This document shows positions 38,701 to 43,823 of a stretch of DNA of 64,000 nt, one piece after another. The DNA is taken from assembly GCA_041879425.1 (NCBI GenBank), contig CP090854.1, forward strand, positions 1,922,001 through 1,986,000, read 5' to 3'. The DNA comes from Vibrio pomeroyi (GTDB taxonomy: Bacteria > Pseudomonadota > Gammaproteobacteria > Enterobacterales > Vibrionaceae). A program made the translations under genes and the position numbers. The notes under the pieces are model-generated. The model was not told where the DNA came from. It made no database searches and saw only the letters and a list, made by a program, of their open reading frames with translations. Numbering within the stretch: position 1 is the stretch's first letter; every line of letters starts with the position of its first letter.

Positions 38701-40848
38701 GGCGTCGGTCGCCGTGACCGTGCCCAGCGTTACGCCCGCTGCCGTGCCTTCCGCATACTCGAACGTATCTGTCGCTTTATCGATGACCGTGTCGTTGTCG
38801 TTCACGTTCGTTTCTTTCAGCGTCACCTCGATCGTATCAACCGTGTTATCGCCCGAACCGTCCGTGCCCGTCGCCGTCACTGTGATTGTATGACTGTTGT
38901 CATCCAACTCGTAGTCGTTGGTGAACGCGGCATAACCCGCATCCGTCAGGCTGACCTCACCGGTCTGCTCATTCACGGTATACAGCGCTTCGCCATTATG
39001 GAACACGTTGTTTGCGTCAGCGATGCTGTACTCGATGTTGGTGCCATCGGCGTCGGTCGCCGTGACCGTGCCCAGCGTTACGCCCGCTGCCGTGCCTTCC
39101 GCATACTCGAACGTATCTGTCGCTTTATCGATGACCGTGTCGTTGTCGTTCACGTTCGTTTCTTTCAGCGTCACCTCGATCGTATCAACCGTGTTATCGC
39201 CCGAACCGTCCGTGCCCGTCGCCGTCACTGTGATTGTATGACTGTTGTCATCCAACTCGTAGTCGTTGGTGAACGCGGCATAACCCGCATCCGTCAGGCT
39301 GACCTCACCGGTCTGCTCATTCACGGTATACAGCGCTTCGCCATTATGGAACACGTTGTTTGCGTCAGCGATGCTGTACTCGATGTTGGTGCCATCGGCG
39401 TCGGTCGCCGTGACCGTGCCCAGCGTTACGCCCGCTGCCGTGCCTTCCGCATACTCGAACGTATCTGTCGCTTTATCGATGACCGTGTCGTTGTCGTTCA
39501 CGTTCGTTTCTTTCAGCGTCACAGTAGCTTCTGAAACATTACCTAAATCATCTGTTAATACTACTTGGTAATCGCCACTGTTCGTGCCTTGCTCGAAGTC
39601 GTTCACCTCCGCCGCCACGCCCGCTGCCGTGATGCTGATATTGCCGGCCGCATCCACACTGTAGAAGCCGTCTTCACTGGTGGTGCTTAAGGTGCCGTCA
39701 CTGTGTTTGAACTCGTATTTGGTCACGCCATCCAGATCGCTGCCTGACAAGGTGCCAACCACCGCGTCCGCCACTTGGTTTTCCGCGTAGCTTACTTCCT
39801 GGTCTGTGAATAAAGCGTCATCATTTACAGGCGTAACCCCAACATCAACGGTAATAGTATCAGTACCGCCTTCACCATCACTGATAACGACTGTAAAACT
39901 GTCAGAACCGTTGTAGTTTTCATCTGGTGTGTAAGTCCAGTTACCATTTTCATCGACAACCACAGAGCCGTTTGACGGATCTGTGCTTTTAGTGAATGTT
40001 AACGAGTCACCGTCGGCATCAGTTGCGTTTAGCGTTCCGCTTACTGGGGTGTCTTCATTGGTGGTTACTGAAACGTCATTGCCAACAGGGGCATCGTTGA
40101 CAGGAGCTACACCAATATTAACTGTGATTGTATCGGTACCGCCTTGGCCGTCGGATACAACAACCGTGAAGCTGTCATCGCCGTTGTAATTTTCATTAGG
40201 TGTGTAGCTCCAATCGCCATTGTCATCGACGACTACAGATCCGTTTAATGGATCTGTCGCTTTGGTGAAAGATAGAGAGTCACCATCTTCGTCTGAGGCT
40301 GAAAGGATTCCGTTTACTGGTGTGTCTTCATTTGTTGTAAAAGAGACAGTGTCACCGGCTGGAGAGTTATTGTTATCAACAAAAATAGGTTCATTGTTAG
40401 GTTGCTCGAACGAGCGGAAGGCATCGAGGAGGCTGAGGCTCTGAGTACGAGACATACCTAGCGCTTCAAAACCTGTGGTTACGAATTCGGTTCCTGGAAT
40501 AGTTTCTTCACCATCACGTTCGATGGTTCCGCTAGTACCTAAACTAGAACCATTCTGACCTGCAGCGGTCGCGAACTCTTCACCGAGTTCTGTTGGATCT
40601 TCACCTTCTTCTAATGCGGCAAAAATATTTGCTATATCTTGGTCAAGCTCAACTTCCCCACCTTCTTCCGGTGAAAAACGCTTCGCTGATACTTCCGGAG
40701 TATTAGGGGCATTTAGGGATTCAAGAATGACATCCCCCGCTTGCAATGGCTGGCCGTCTTCTAGGACTTTAATTGTACCATCTACCGAAATAACAATGCG
40801 TTGGCCAAGTGCTAATGCACCGCTCACATTCAATACTGTCATGTCCAT
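20797..40848 (-). CDS. Giant LapA-type RTX adhesin with 42 identical cadherin-like repeats
   Basis: 6,683 residues, near 0.7 MDa. N-terminus (1-110): retention module of LapA-family type I secreted adhesins (VLNVSGALALGQRIVISVDG), followed by EDPTELGE and TAAG at 94-97, the kind of site cut by LapG. Residues about 150-330: two VCBS/cadherin-like domains (TNEDTPVNG, SFTVVVSDGQGGTDTITV). About 332-442: one divergent repeat. About 443-5324: 42 copies of a 116-residue domain containing ATDADG, DYELDDN and NVNDND, the acidic calcium-linker pattern of cadherins. C-terminal tip: a cadherin-like domain, a PA14-like domain (about 5470-5615, LEAGTSYDFVGRADDSLAI), more Ig-like domains, a VWA domain with MIDAS DTSGS (about 6200), RTX nonapeptides (SGGDGDDLLFGQGGDD, about 6530-6570) and a terminal secretion signal. 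The ATG at 40848 follows AGGGG by five bases. Exported by a type I system whose outer-membrane part is probably the divergent tolC-like gene. Confidence 0.95.
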   Translation of the reverse strand: MDMTVLNVSGALALGQRIVISVDGTIKVLEDGQPLQAGDVILESLNAPNTPEVSAKRFSPEEGGEVELDQDIANIFAALEEGEDPTELGEEFATAAGQNGSSLGTSGTIERDGEETIPGTEFVTTGFEALGMSRTQSLSLLDAFRSFEQPNNEPIFVDNNNSPAGDTVSFTTNEDTPVNGILSASDEDGDSLSFTKATDPLNGSVVVDDNGDWSYTPNENYNGDDSFTVVVSDGQGGTDTITVNIGVAPVNDAPVGNDVSVTTNEDTPVSGTLNATDADGDSLTFTKSTDPSNGSVVVDENGNWTYTPDENYNGSDSFTVVISDGEGGTDTITVDVGVTPVNDDALFTDQEVSYAENQVADAVVGTLSGSDLDGVTKYEFKHSDGTLSTTSEDGFYSVDAAGNISITAAGVAAEVNDFEQGTNSGDYQVVLTDDLGNVSEATVTLKETNVNDNDTVIDKATDTFEYAEGTAAGVTLGTVTATDADGTNIEYSIADANNVFHNGEALYTVNEQTGEVSLTDAGYAAFTNDYELDDNSHTITVTATGTDGSGDNTVDTIEVTLKETNVNDNDTVIDKATDTFEYAEGTAAGVTLGTVTATDADGTNIEYSIADANNVFHNGEALYTVNEQTGEVSLTDAGYAAFTNDYELDDNSHTITVTATGTDGSGDNTVDTIEVTLKETNVNDNDTVIDKATDTFEYAEGTAAGVTLGTVTATDADGTNIEYSIADANNVFHNGEALYTVNEQTGEVSLTDAGYAAFTNDYELDDNSHTITVTATGTDGSGDNTVDTIEVTLKETNVNDNDTVIDKATDTFEYAEGTAAGVTLGTVTATDADGTNIEYSIADANNVFHNGEALYTVNEQTGEVSLTDAGYAAFTNDYELDDNSHTITVTATGTDGSGDNTVDTIEVTLKETNVNDNDTVIDKATDTFEYAEGTAAGVTLGTVTATDADGTNIEYSIADANNVFHNGEALYTVNEQTGEVSLTDAGYAAFTNDYELDDNSHTITVTATGTDGSGDNTVDTIEVTLKETNVNDNDTVIDKATDTFEYAEGTAAGVTLGTVTATDADGTNIEYSIADANNVFHNGEALYTVNEQTGEVSLTDAGYAAFTNDYELDDNSHTITVTATGTDGSGDNTVDTIEVTLKETNVNDNDTVIDKATDTFEYAEGTAAGVTLGTVTATDADGTNIEYSIADANNVFHNGEALYTVNEQTGEVSLTDAGYAAFTNDYELDDNSHTITVTATGTDGSGDNTVDTIEVTLKETNVNDNDTVIDKATDTFEYAEGTAAGVTLGTVTATDADGTNIEYSIADANNVFHNGEALYTVNEQTGEVSLTDAGYAAFTNDYELDDNSHTITVTATGTDGSGDNTVDTIEVTLKETNVNDNDTVIDKATDTFEYAEGTAAGVTLGTVTATDADGTNIEYSIADANNVFHNGEALYTVNEQTGEVSLTDAGYAAFTNDYELDDNSHTITVTATGTDGSGDNTVDTIEVTLKETNVNDNDTVIDKATDTFEYAEGTAAGVTLGTVTATDADGTNIEYSIADANNVFHNGEALYTVNEQTGEVSLTDAGYAAFTNDYELDDNSHTITVTATGTDGSGDNTVDTIEVTLKETNVNDNDTVIDKATDTFEYAEGTAAGVTLGTVTATDADGTNIEYSIADANNVFHNGEALYTVNEQTGEVSLTDAGYAAFTNDYELDDNSHTITVTATGTDGSGDNTVDTIEVTLKETNVNDNDTVIDKATDTFEYAEGTAAGVTLGTVTATDADGTNIEYSIADANNVFHNGEALYTVNEQTGEVSLTDAGYAAFTNDYELDDNSHTITVTATGTDGSGDNTVDTIEVTLKETNVNDNDTVIDKATDTFEYAEGTAAGVTLGTVTATDADGTNIEYSIADANNVFHNGEALYTVNEQTGEVSLTDAGYAAFTNDYELDDNSHTITVTATGTDGSGDNTVDTIEVTLKETNVNDNDTVIDKATDTFEYAEGTAAGVTLGTVTATDADGTNIEYSIADANNVFHNGEALYTVNEQTGEVSLTDAGYAAFTNDYELDDNSHTITVTATGTDGSGDNTVDTIEVTLKETNVNDNDTVIDKATDTFEYAEGTAAGVTLGTVTATDADGTNIEYSIADANNVFHNGEALYTVNEQTGEVSLTDAGYAAFTNDYELDDNSHTITVTATGTDGSGDNTVDTIEVTLKETNVNDNDTVIDKATDTFEYAEGTAAGVTLGTVTATDADGTNIEYSIADANNVFHNGEALYTVNEQTGEVSLTDAGYAAFTNDYELDDNSHTITVTATGTDGSGDNTVDTIEVTLKETNVNDNDTVIDKATDTFEYAEGTAAGVTLGTVTATDADGTNIEYSIADANNVFHNGEALYTVNEQTGEVSLTDAGYAAFTNDYELDDNSHTITVTATGTDGSGDNTVDTIEVTLKETNVNDNDTVIDKATDTFEYAEGTAAGVTLGTVTATDADGTNIEYSIADANNVFHNGEALYTVNEQTGEVSLTDAGYAAFTNDYELDDNSHTITVTATGTDGSGDNTVDTIEVTLKETNVNDNDTVIDKATDTFEYAEGTAAGVTLGTVTATDADGTNIEYSIADANNVFHNGEALYTVNEQTGEVSLTDAGYAAFTNDYELDDNSHTITVTATGTDGSGDNTVDTIEVTLKETNVNDNDTVIDKATDTFEYAEGTAAGVTLGTVTATDADGTNIEYSIADANNVFHNGEALYTVNEQTGEVSLTDAGYAAFTNDYELDDNSHTITVTATGTDGSGDNTVDTIEVTLKETNVNDNDTVIDKATDTFEYAEGTAAGVTLGTVTATDADGTNIEYSIADANNVFHNGEALYTVNEQTGEVSLTDAGYAAFTNDYELDDNSHTITVTATGTDGSGDNTVDTIEVTLKETNVNDNDTVIDKATDTFEYAEGTAAGVTLGTVTATDADGTNIEYSIADANNVFHNGEALYTVNEQTGEVSLTDAGYAAFTNDYELDDNSHTITVTATGTDGSGDNTVDTIEVTLKETNVNDNDTVIDKATDTFEYAEGTAAGVTLGTVTATDADGTNIEYSIADANNVFHNGEALYTVNEQTGEVSLTDAGYAAFTNDYELDDNSHTITVTATGTDGSGDNTVDTIEVTLKETNVNDNDTVIDKATDTFEYAEGTAAGVTLGTVTATDADGTNIEYSIADANNVFHNGEALYTVNEQTGEVSLTDAGYAAFTNDYELDDNSHTITVTATGTDGSGDNTVDTIEVTLKETNVNDNDTVIDKATDTFEYAEGTAAGVTLGTVTATDADGTNIEYSIADANNVFHNGEALYTVNEQTGEVSLTDAGYAAFTNDYELDDNSHTITVTATGTDGSGDNTVDTIEVTLKETNVNDNDTVIDKATDTFEYAEGTAAGVTLGTVTATDADGTNIEYSIADANNVFHNGEALYTVNEQTGEVSLTDAGYAAFTNDYELDDNSHTITVTATGTDGSGDNTVDTIEVTLKETNVNDNDTVIDKATDTFEYAEGTAAGVTLGTVTATDADGTNIEYSIADANNVFHNGEALYTVNEQTGEVSLTDAGYAAFTNDYELDDNSHTITVTATGTDGSGDNTVDTIEVTLKETNVNDNDTVIDKATDTFEYAEGTAAGVTLGTVTATDADGTNIEYSIADANNVFHNGEALYTVNEQTGEVSLTDAGYAAFTNDYELDDNSHTITVTATGTDGSGDNTVDTIEVTLKETNVNDNDTVIDKATDTFEYAEGTAAGVTLGTVTATDADGTNIEYSIADANNVFHNGEALYTVNEQTGEVSLTDAGYAAFTNDYELDDNSHTITVTATGTDGSGDNTVDTIEVTLKETNVNDNDTVIDKATDTFEYAEGTAAGVTLGTVTATDADGTNIEYSIADANNVFHNGEALYTVNEQTGEVSLTDAGYAAFTNDYELDDNSHTITVTATGTDGSGDNTVDTIEVTLKETNVNDNDTVIDKATDTFEYAEGTAAGVTLGTVTATDADGTNIEYSIADANNVFHNGEALYTVNEQTGEVSLTDAGYAAFTNDYELDDNSHTITVTATGTDGSGDNTVDTIEVTLKETNVNDNDTVIDKATDTFEYAEGTAAGVTLGTVTATDADGTNIEYSIADANNVFHNGEALYTVNEQTGEVSLTDAGYAAFTNDYELDDNSHTITVTATGTDGSGDNTVDTIEVTLKETNVNDNDTVIDKATDTFEYAEGTAAGVTLGTVTATDADGTNIEYSIADANNVFHNGEALYTVNEQTGEVSLTDAGYAAFTNDYELDDNSHTITVTATGTDGSGDNTVDTIEVTLKETNVNDNDTVIDKATDTFEYAEGTAAGVTLGTVTATDADGTNIEYSIADANNVFHNGEALYTVNEQTGEVSLTDAGYAAFTNDYELDDNSHTITVTATGTDGSGDNTVDTIEVTLKETNVNDNDTVIDKATDTFEYAEGTAAGVTLGTVTATDADGTNIEYSIADANNVFHNGEALYTVNEQTGEVSLTDAGYAAFTNDYELDDNSHTITVTATGTDGSGDNTVDTIEVTLKETNVNDNDTVIDKATDTFEYAEGTAAGVTLGTVTATDADGTNIEYSIADANNVFHNGEALYTVNEQTGEVSLTDAGYAAFTNDYELDDNSHTITVTATGTDGSGDNTVDTIEVTLKETNVNDNDTVIDKATDTFEYAEGTAAGVTLGTVTATDADGTNIEYSIADANNVFHNGEALYTVNEQTGEVSLTDAGYAAFTNDYELDDNSHTITVTATGTDGSGDNTVDTIEVTLKETNVNDNDTVIDKATDTFEYAEGTAAGVTLGTVTATDADGTNIEYSIADANNVFHNGEALYTVNEQTGEVSLTDAGYAAFTNDYELDDNSHTITVTATGTDGSGDNTVDTIEVTLKETNVNDNDTVIDKATDTFEYAEGTAAGVTLGTVTATDADGTNIEYSIADANNVFHNGEALYTVNEQTGEVSLTDAGYAAFTNDYELDDNSHTITVTATGTDGSGDNTVDTIEVTLKETNVNDNDTVIDKATDTFEYAEGTAAGVTLGTVTATDADGTNIEYSIADANNVFHNGEALYTVNEQTGEVSLTDAGYAAFTNDYELDDNSHTITVTATGTDGSGDNTVDTIEVTLKETNVNDNDTVIDKATDTFEYAEGTAAGVTLGTVTATDADGTNIEYSIADANNVFHNGEALYTVNEQTGEVSLTDAGYAAFTNDYELDDNSHTITVTATGTDGSGDNTVDTIEVTLKETNVNDNDTVIDKATDTFEYAEGTAAGVTLGTVTATDADGTNIEYSIADANNVFHNGEALYTVNEQTGEVSLTDAGYAAFTNDYELDDNSHTITVTATGTDGSGDNTVDTIEVTLKETNVNDGPIAVDGVVNTSEDTPILIEWDSFGITDVDSPDSSLGIEITDLPDNGQFEYFGDDGLWHDVSVGQVIDKGAFDADRVRFTPDEDESGYDNHSTPGVGDQQQDYAQISFKPTDGINTGLESTIAINVTPIADAPNLITNIDGIELPDQQFNVNMWNGVSVGSQYGVGNGVDPDILINVIDDLDSNDSSSSNTNDVRDPSQGAGQATLITGLIYLEAGTSYDFVGRADDSLAIKVGGELTDDARWGDGRGTIQGGAFTPTVSGFYPIEIYHHNQSGPGNFDVNVSVDGGSAVNLNNINFGIVSDVSQLDSIDIRTSELINENGVEFYQVYTTNEGLQDTRIPLTELQASLNDIDGSETLAVNVSGFPAGAELSDGVNSHTFTNTNEEFDISSWDMTNLTVLPPAGSHDDFTIDVEAVASEKDSTSTATTSTSIDVVVYEYNATHTQPDTRTVDEDNNVSGNVLSNDTDADNTLSLQSVEIGGTLYDLGQTITLTSGELTVDQDGSYLFVPSDNWSGDVATVTYTTNTGVSDTLDITVTAIADAPRITIAVGELQQTQAVPDFGTSPSDIRNLVSNGETSIGDISFDHVDQSPAFNNGNQGDDLMIAPDNAAAQQFVGDQQAVNLSQHGSDTFVGTSGNDSFYGGNGSQDSEAETDTVIYQGKFSEYGLDFRGLEHSQVPYWLVKDSLERDTSSDNSPTTEDGDHLYGIERLIFSDAIVEIDNETGEYTVLQDRAIPLDITTELVDVDGSETLSSDVTIQGIPQGVGLYVDGQLISPNNDGSYSVTIPASGEINAELRIPYSHEGDVDFELSVTASSTESGNSDQAVTVETADVSFRSYVLNTGSHGDDNIVGSLDNDLIVGDVQGLQIVAGEDYNIAFILDTSGSMGSDVDTAKDELLVVFDAILASSQGQHSGDVNILITDFSNGSNTSVSVDLSSQNPRAQFVSALDSIVDNGSGGTNYEAGFESAVDWFATQSSGNNISYFISDGEPTSYTESKLMRSDFDDILLDYDEATNTVITLDDLIPDGYTNGVINYQGKVLIDGDSKLYSPLTGEQIGELSINGYSFDYYDRGGVNRQGQHMFQLLALMSAVEAIGLGSSLDQDVLDDYDSDGVVATSIDVTKLAEVILGKEIDLLQGSDGIDGLAGNDIIFGDFMQFDNISGQGVPAIQKYVAQQTGEELSLVSARDIHTYITDNVDEFNQSNANDKDDVLSGGDGDDLLFGQGGDDTLIGGLGDDILTGGDGDDLFKWVDQPFQGDVDTITDFALGEDHLDISELLPNESSMFDLLEHITIEKVDNGSGDKDLVITISENTDNTGQTQKIVLDNVGDQFDSVNSAVDGSVTNSDLTNLVSQLFVNLPDQL
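24878..39522 (-). repeat. Tandem array: 42 copies of a 348-bp unit plus 29 bp
   Basis: The tract is 14,645 bp, which equals 42 x 348 + 29. The sequence repeats with a strict 348-bp period and I see no substitution or indel in any unit; translations in three different frames repeat without change, so synonymous sites are also identical. One unit counted by hand is about 57% GC, visibly higher than flanking genes. 348 is a multiple of 3, so gain or loss of units keeps the adhesin in frame. Confidence 0.97.
40558..40569 (-). other. Predicted LapG-type cleavage site (TAAG) in the adhesin
   Basis: Codons 94-97 encode T-A-A-G, preceded at 85-87 by D-P-T. In Pseudomonas LapA, the periplasmic protease LapG cuts within a TAAG motif to release the adhesin when cyclic di-GMP is low. 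Family knowledge plus sequence; cutting in this organism is inferred. Confidence 0.75.
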
Positions 40849-41248
40849 ATAAACCCCTAAAACCCATTTTCAATCAAAACGTCAAAATAGTGACACTGTA
40901 TTTATAATATTAGACAAAATATAACACCTAACAGGATATAATTCATAGTTATGAATGCATATTTTAACAAGGTCATATACACCATGATGACAACGGTCAC
41001 ACACATTAATATGGAAAGTGCTCTCAAGTTCCACATAAGTTATTGTGCTAACGAAAAATAATTGACATATTAATAGAGTTCAAAGTGCATCAAAACATCA
41101 CAATACGCACAGCGATCAGTTAACAACTTTACAACTATTTACGAGCGCCAATTGTAGCGAACGTAAATTTTTTGGCGGTTCATCTGAATTTTGTATATTA
41201 TCGTGCAAAATTAAGACTCAGATGTGATTAATTTTGGAGAGATGCAAA
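40849..41248. promoter_or_regulatory. Divergent AT-rich promoter region between adhesin and tolC-like gene
   Basis: About 400 bases with no gene. A plausible plus-strand sigma-70 promoter is TTGGCG (41172-41177), 16-base spacer, TATATT (41194-41199), about 50 bases before the tolC-like start. A TTGACA occurs near 41062 but lacks a good -10. The adhesin promoter was not resolved. This region is where cyclic di-GMP-responsive regulators would be expected to act, but I recognise no defined operator. Confidence 0.45.
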
Positions 41249-42556
41249 TTGAACAGGATTCAAACGACGACCATAGGGCTAGCTATAGCACTGACCTTTC
41301 CAGCTACAGCACAAACCTTAGAGCAGGCCGTAGCGTTTACTTTAGAAAGTAACCCTGAAATTAAAAGTGCTTACAACGAATACATTAGTAAACGCTACCT
41401 GAACGATGCCTCTGGCGGTGCTTACCGTCCAAGTATCGATTTAGATGGTGGGATCGGTTATGAACATACCGACCTAGCAACTAATGCAGACACAACAGAC
41501 CTTACTCGAAAAGAAGCAACGATTACGCTCACCCAACTGATTTGGGATGGCGCGAATACGTCAAATGATATAGATCGTACCGCGGCTGATGCAGAATCTG
41601 TGCGTTACCAATTGTTGTCTAATGCGCAAGATATCGCATTAGAAGTGACTAAAGTTTACCTCGATGCAGTAAAAGCATACGAAGTGCTTTCGCTTTCTGA
41701 GAACAATCTAGCGACACACAAAGAGATATACAGCGATATTCGTAAACGCGTTGAATCAGGTATTGGTTCAACAGCAGATATGTCTCAAGTAGAGGCTCGT
41801 ATTGCAAAAGCACACGGCAACCTACTCGCGGCTCAAAATAACCTGTTTGATACCCACACTCAATTCAAGAGACTTGTTGGTCAATCTCCGCTAGGGCTAA
41901 CCTTCCCTCGCGCTGATGCAGGAGCTATTCCATACACGGTCGATGGGGCCCTAGCAAAAGCTTTCAATCAACATCCAGTAATCAAGATAGCTCAAGCCGA
42001 CGTTGATTCAGCAAAATTTCAATACAAACAATCGAAGAGCACCAACTACCCGACAGTTTCTTTTGAAGCGGCTCAAACCTGGCGCGATGATGCTGGCGGC
42101 ACAGAAGGAAGTAGCGACGAGTTTTCTGCCATGGTTCGTTTAAGGTACAACCTTTACAACGGCGGTTCTGATCAAGACCGTGCGGAAAGTGCCGCTTACC
42201 AACTCAACAAGGCCAAAGACCTTCGCGAGAGCACTTACCGCAATGTAGAAGAGAGCTTGCGTCTTTCATGGAGCGCATTGGATTTGACCGTTCAACAGAA
42301 AGAGTTCCTATCTGACCACGTAGACTCAGCATCAGATACGGTTATCTCGTACGAGAAACAATACCGAATCGGTAAGCGAACCCTTCTCGATTTGCTTAAC
42401 ACTGAAAATGAGTTGTTTGAAGCTCGCAAAGGCTATTTGGATGCTAAGTATGACGAACAATACGCAAAATATCGCGTAATGAACGCAACGGGCAACCTGT
42501 TGATCGGTTTGCGAGTTGAAATCCCTGAAGAATGGAATGAGAAGGTGGAATATTAA
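41249..42556 (+). CDS. TolC-family type I secretion outer-membrane protein (LapE-like)
   Basis: About 435 residues. I start at TTG 41249 (MNRIQTTTIGLAIALTFPATAQ) because GGAGAG lies seven bases upstream and it gives a clean signal peptide; an upstream in-frame TTG at 41234 lacks a ribosome binding site. Two internally repeated halves with long helices and beta strands are typical of TolC: TLEQAVAFTLESNPEIKSA opens the first, VDGALAKAFNQHPVIKIAQ the second, and YRIGKRTLLDLLNTENELFEA is the conserved late motif. It would provide the outer-membrane channel for export of the adjacent, divergently transcribed adhesin and hold its N-terminal retention module. The ABC ATPase and membrane fusion protein are not in the window. 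Confidence 0.92.
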   Translation: MNRIQTTTIGLAIALTFPATAQTLEQAVAFTLESNPEIKSAYNEYISKRYLNDASGGAYRPSIDLDGGIGYEHTDLATNADTTDLTRKEATITLTQLIWDGANTSNDIDRTAADAESVRYQLLSNAQDIALEVTKVYLDAVKAYEVLSLSENNLATHKEIYSDIRKRVESGIGSTADMSQVEARIAKAHGNLLAAQNNLFDTHTQFKRLVGQSPLGLTFPRADAGAIPYTVDGALAKAFNQHPVIKIAQADVDSAKFQYKQSKSTNYPTVSFEAAQTWRDDAGGTEGSSDEFSAMVRLRYNLYNGGSDQDRAESAAYQLNKAKDLRESTYRNVEESLRLSWSALDLTVQQKEFLSDHVDSASDTVISYEKQYRIGKRTLLDLLNTENELFEARKGYLDAKYDEQYAKYRVMNATGNLLIGLRVEIPEEWNEKVEY

Positions 42557-43173
42557 TGAAGCTTACAAACACAGTATTATCGCTTTGCTTCATGGTTGTA
42601 TCTACCCATGCTTTGGCTGAAAACAATGAAGACGAATTTGAATATCGCGCTCTCCCGCCTGTCACTCAAATTTACGACCTGCAAGATGATGACAACGATG
42701 GCGTAATCAATGCACGTGATTTATGCCCAGATACGCAAATTGGTGCCGAGATAGATAACGACGGTTGTGGTTCATATGTCGAGTCATCTGAGAAGAAAGA
42801 GCTCCACATACTCTTCGCCAATAACTCTACGGAAATTAACCCAGCTTTCCTTACTCAGATACGCCAGATGGCTGCATTTTTGAAGCGTTACGAAAGCACG
42901 ACCATCGAGTTACAAGGTTATGCCAGCAAGGTGGGTAATGCCGCACACAACTTGAAGCTCTCTAAACAACGAGCATCGAATGTAAGGCGCGCTCTGATCA
43001 GTAATGGTATTCAGCCTTCGAGAGTCAACATCGTTGGTCATGGTGATGTTGAATTTAGTAGTGATGACACCGAAATCAACCATGCGCTTCACCGAAAAGT
43101 GGTCGCTTCTGTGGCTGGATTCAAAGGTAACATCAAAGAAGAATGGCATATCTTCACTAAAATTAAAAAGTAG
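42556..43173 (+). CDS. OmpA-family protein with calcium-binding TSP3-like loop
   Basis: 205 residues. The ATG overlaps the stop of the tolC-like gene (TAATG), so the two are translationally coupled. Signal peptide of about 22 residues (cleavage near THALA). A DDDNDGVINARDLCPDT segment matches thrombospondin type-3 calcium loops. The C-terminal half is an OmpA peptidoglycan-binding domain (IELQGYASKVGNAAHNLKLSKQRA style, with SRVNIVGHGD). It has no N-terminal beta-barrel, so it is a periplasmic or outer-membrane-associated peptidoglycan linker, likely stabilising the secretion channel and adhesin. The pairing of TolC and OmpA-like genes is common beside LapA-type adhesins. Confidence 0.9.
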   Translation: MKLTNTVLSLCFMVVSTHALAENNEDEFEYRALPPVTQIYDLQDDDNDGVINARDLCPDTQIGAEIDNDGCGSYVESSEKKELHILFANNSTEINPAFLTQIRQMAAFLKRYESTTIELQGYASKVGNAAHNLKLSKQRASNVRRALISNGIQPSRVNIVGHGDVEFSSDDTEINHALHRKVVASVAGFKGNIKEEWHIFTKIKK

Positions 43174-43189
43174 CTTCAATACTACTTTT

Positions 43190-43231
43190 ACCATACCGAA
43201 ACGTTATCTTAAGTTAACGTTTCAGTATGGT
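43190..43231 (+). terminator. Long hairpin after the OmpA-family gene
   Basis: ACCATACCGAAACGTTA (43190-43206) pairs, with one mismatch, with TAACGTTTCAGTATGGT ending at 43231. The stem is 17 bp with little T run after it, so it is a possible terminator for the tolC-ompA unit. Confidence 0.6.
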
Positions 43232-43309
43232 GATAATTCCTTGAATAGCATATACCTAAGCCGTCTATAATGTTAATCTTGCCTCGTTATCAACATAGAG
43301 AATTAATCC

Positions 43310-43660
43310 ATGAGCAAACTAACAGCTGATACTCAAGCAAATCTAGAACTTTTCGTTTCTGAAACACAAGAAACTAAACTGGTATGGGGCCTTCGCAATG
43401 AAGAAGGTTGGCTAGCATGTGACTCAAGTGAATTCGAAAACAGCGAAGTGATGCCTTTCTGGTCTTCGAAAGAAGACGCTCAAACTCACAACGTTGAAGA
43501 GTGGGCTGACTTTGAAGTACTAGAAATTCCACTAGATATCTTTGTAGAAGATTGGTTACTGACTCTTGCTGAAGATGGCGTTCTTGTTGGTATTAACTGG
43601 AATGCAACACTAGAAGGCAAAGAGCTTGAGCCTTCTGATCTAGCGAAATTATACATCTAA
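43310..43660 (+). CDS. DUF2750 domain protein
   Basis: 116-residue acidic cytoplasmic protein of the DUF2750 family. Typical features are VWGLRNEEGWLACDSSE near the N-terminus and IPLDIFVEDWLLTLAEDGVLVGINWN. Function unknown. No signal peptide or membrane segment. It lies between the OmpA-family and GGDEF genes on the same strand but is separated from both by hairpins, so it is probably a single-gene transcript. Confidence 0.85.
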   Translation: MSKLTADTQANLELFVSETQETKLVWGLRNEEGWLACDSSEFENSEVMPFWSSKEDAQTHNVEEWADFEVLEIPLDIFVEDWLLTLAEDGVLVGINWNATLEGKELEPSDLAKLYI

Positions 43661-43666
43661 TTTCAA

Positions 43667-43698
43667 ATATCGGTCGTGCGAACACGTACGGCCGATAT
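43667..43698 (+). other. Hairpin after the DUF2750 gene
   Basis: ATATCGGTCGT (43667-43677) pairs, with one G-T wobble, with ACGGCCGATAT (43688-43698). It starts seven bases past the stop; weak T content follows. Possible terminator. Confidence 0.55.
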
Positions 43699-43823
43699 AC
43701 CTCTGATAATACTGGTTAAATTAGAGATCCACCTCGCACAACCTCCTACATACGCCACCCAAAAATTGAAGCAACATCAAATTAGTCATAGAATATCGTT
43801 CTTTATCTGATTGATACTTTCTT

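Noticed and set aside
24878..39522. CRISPR-like direct repeats
   Set aside because: Units are 348 bp, head to tail, with no spacers and no cas genes; they encode a protein domain.
24970..39534. A huge open frame on the plus strand opposite the adhesin repeats
   Set aside because: It arises because the 348-bp unit has no plus-strand stop in that frame and its length is divisible by three. The peptide is Arg/Val-rich with no domain, and the adhesin on the other strand explains the DNA.
25088..39571. Forty-two short plus-strand ORFs of 77 codons (the last 71)
   Set aside because: Each is a shadow of the adhesin repeat in another frame, with the same 348-bp spacing.
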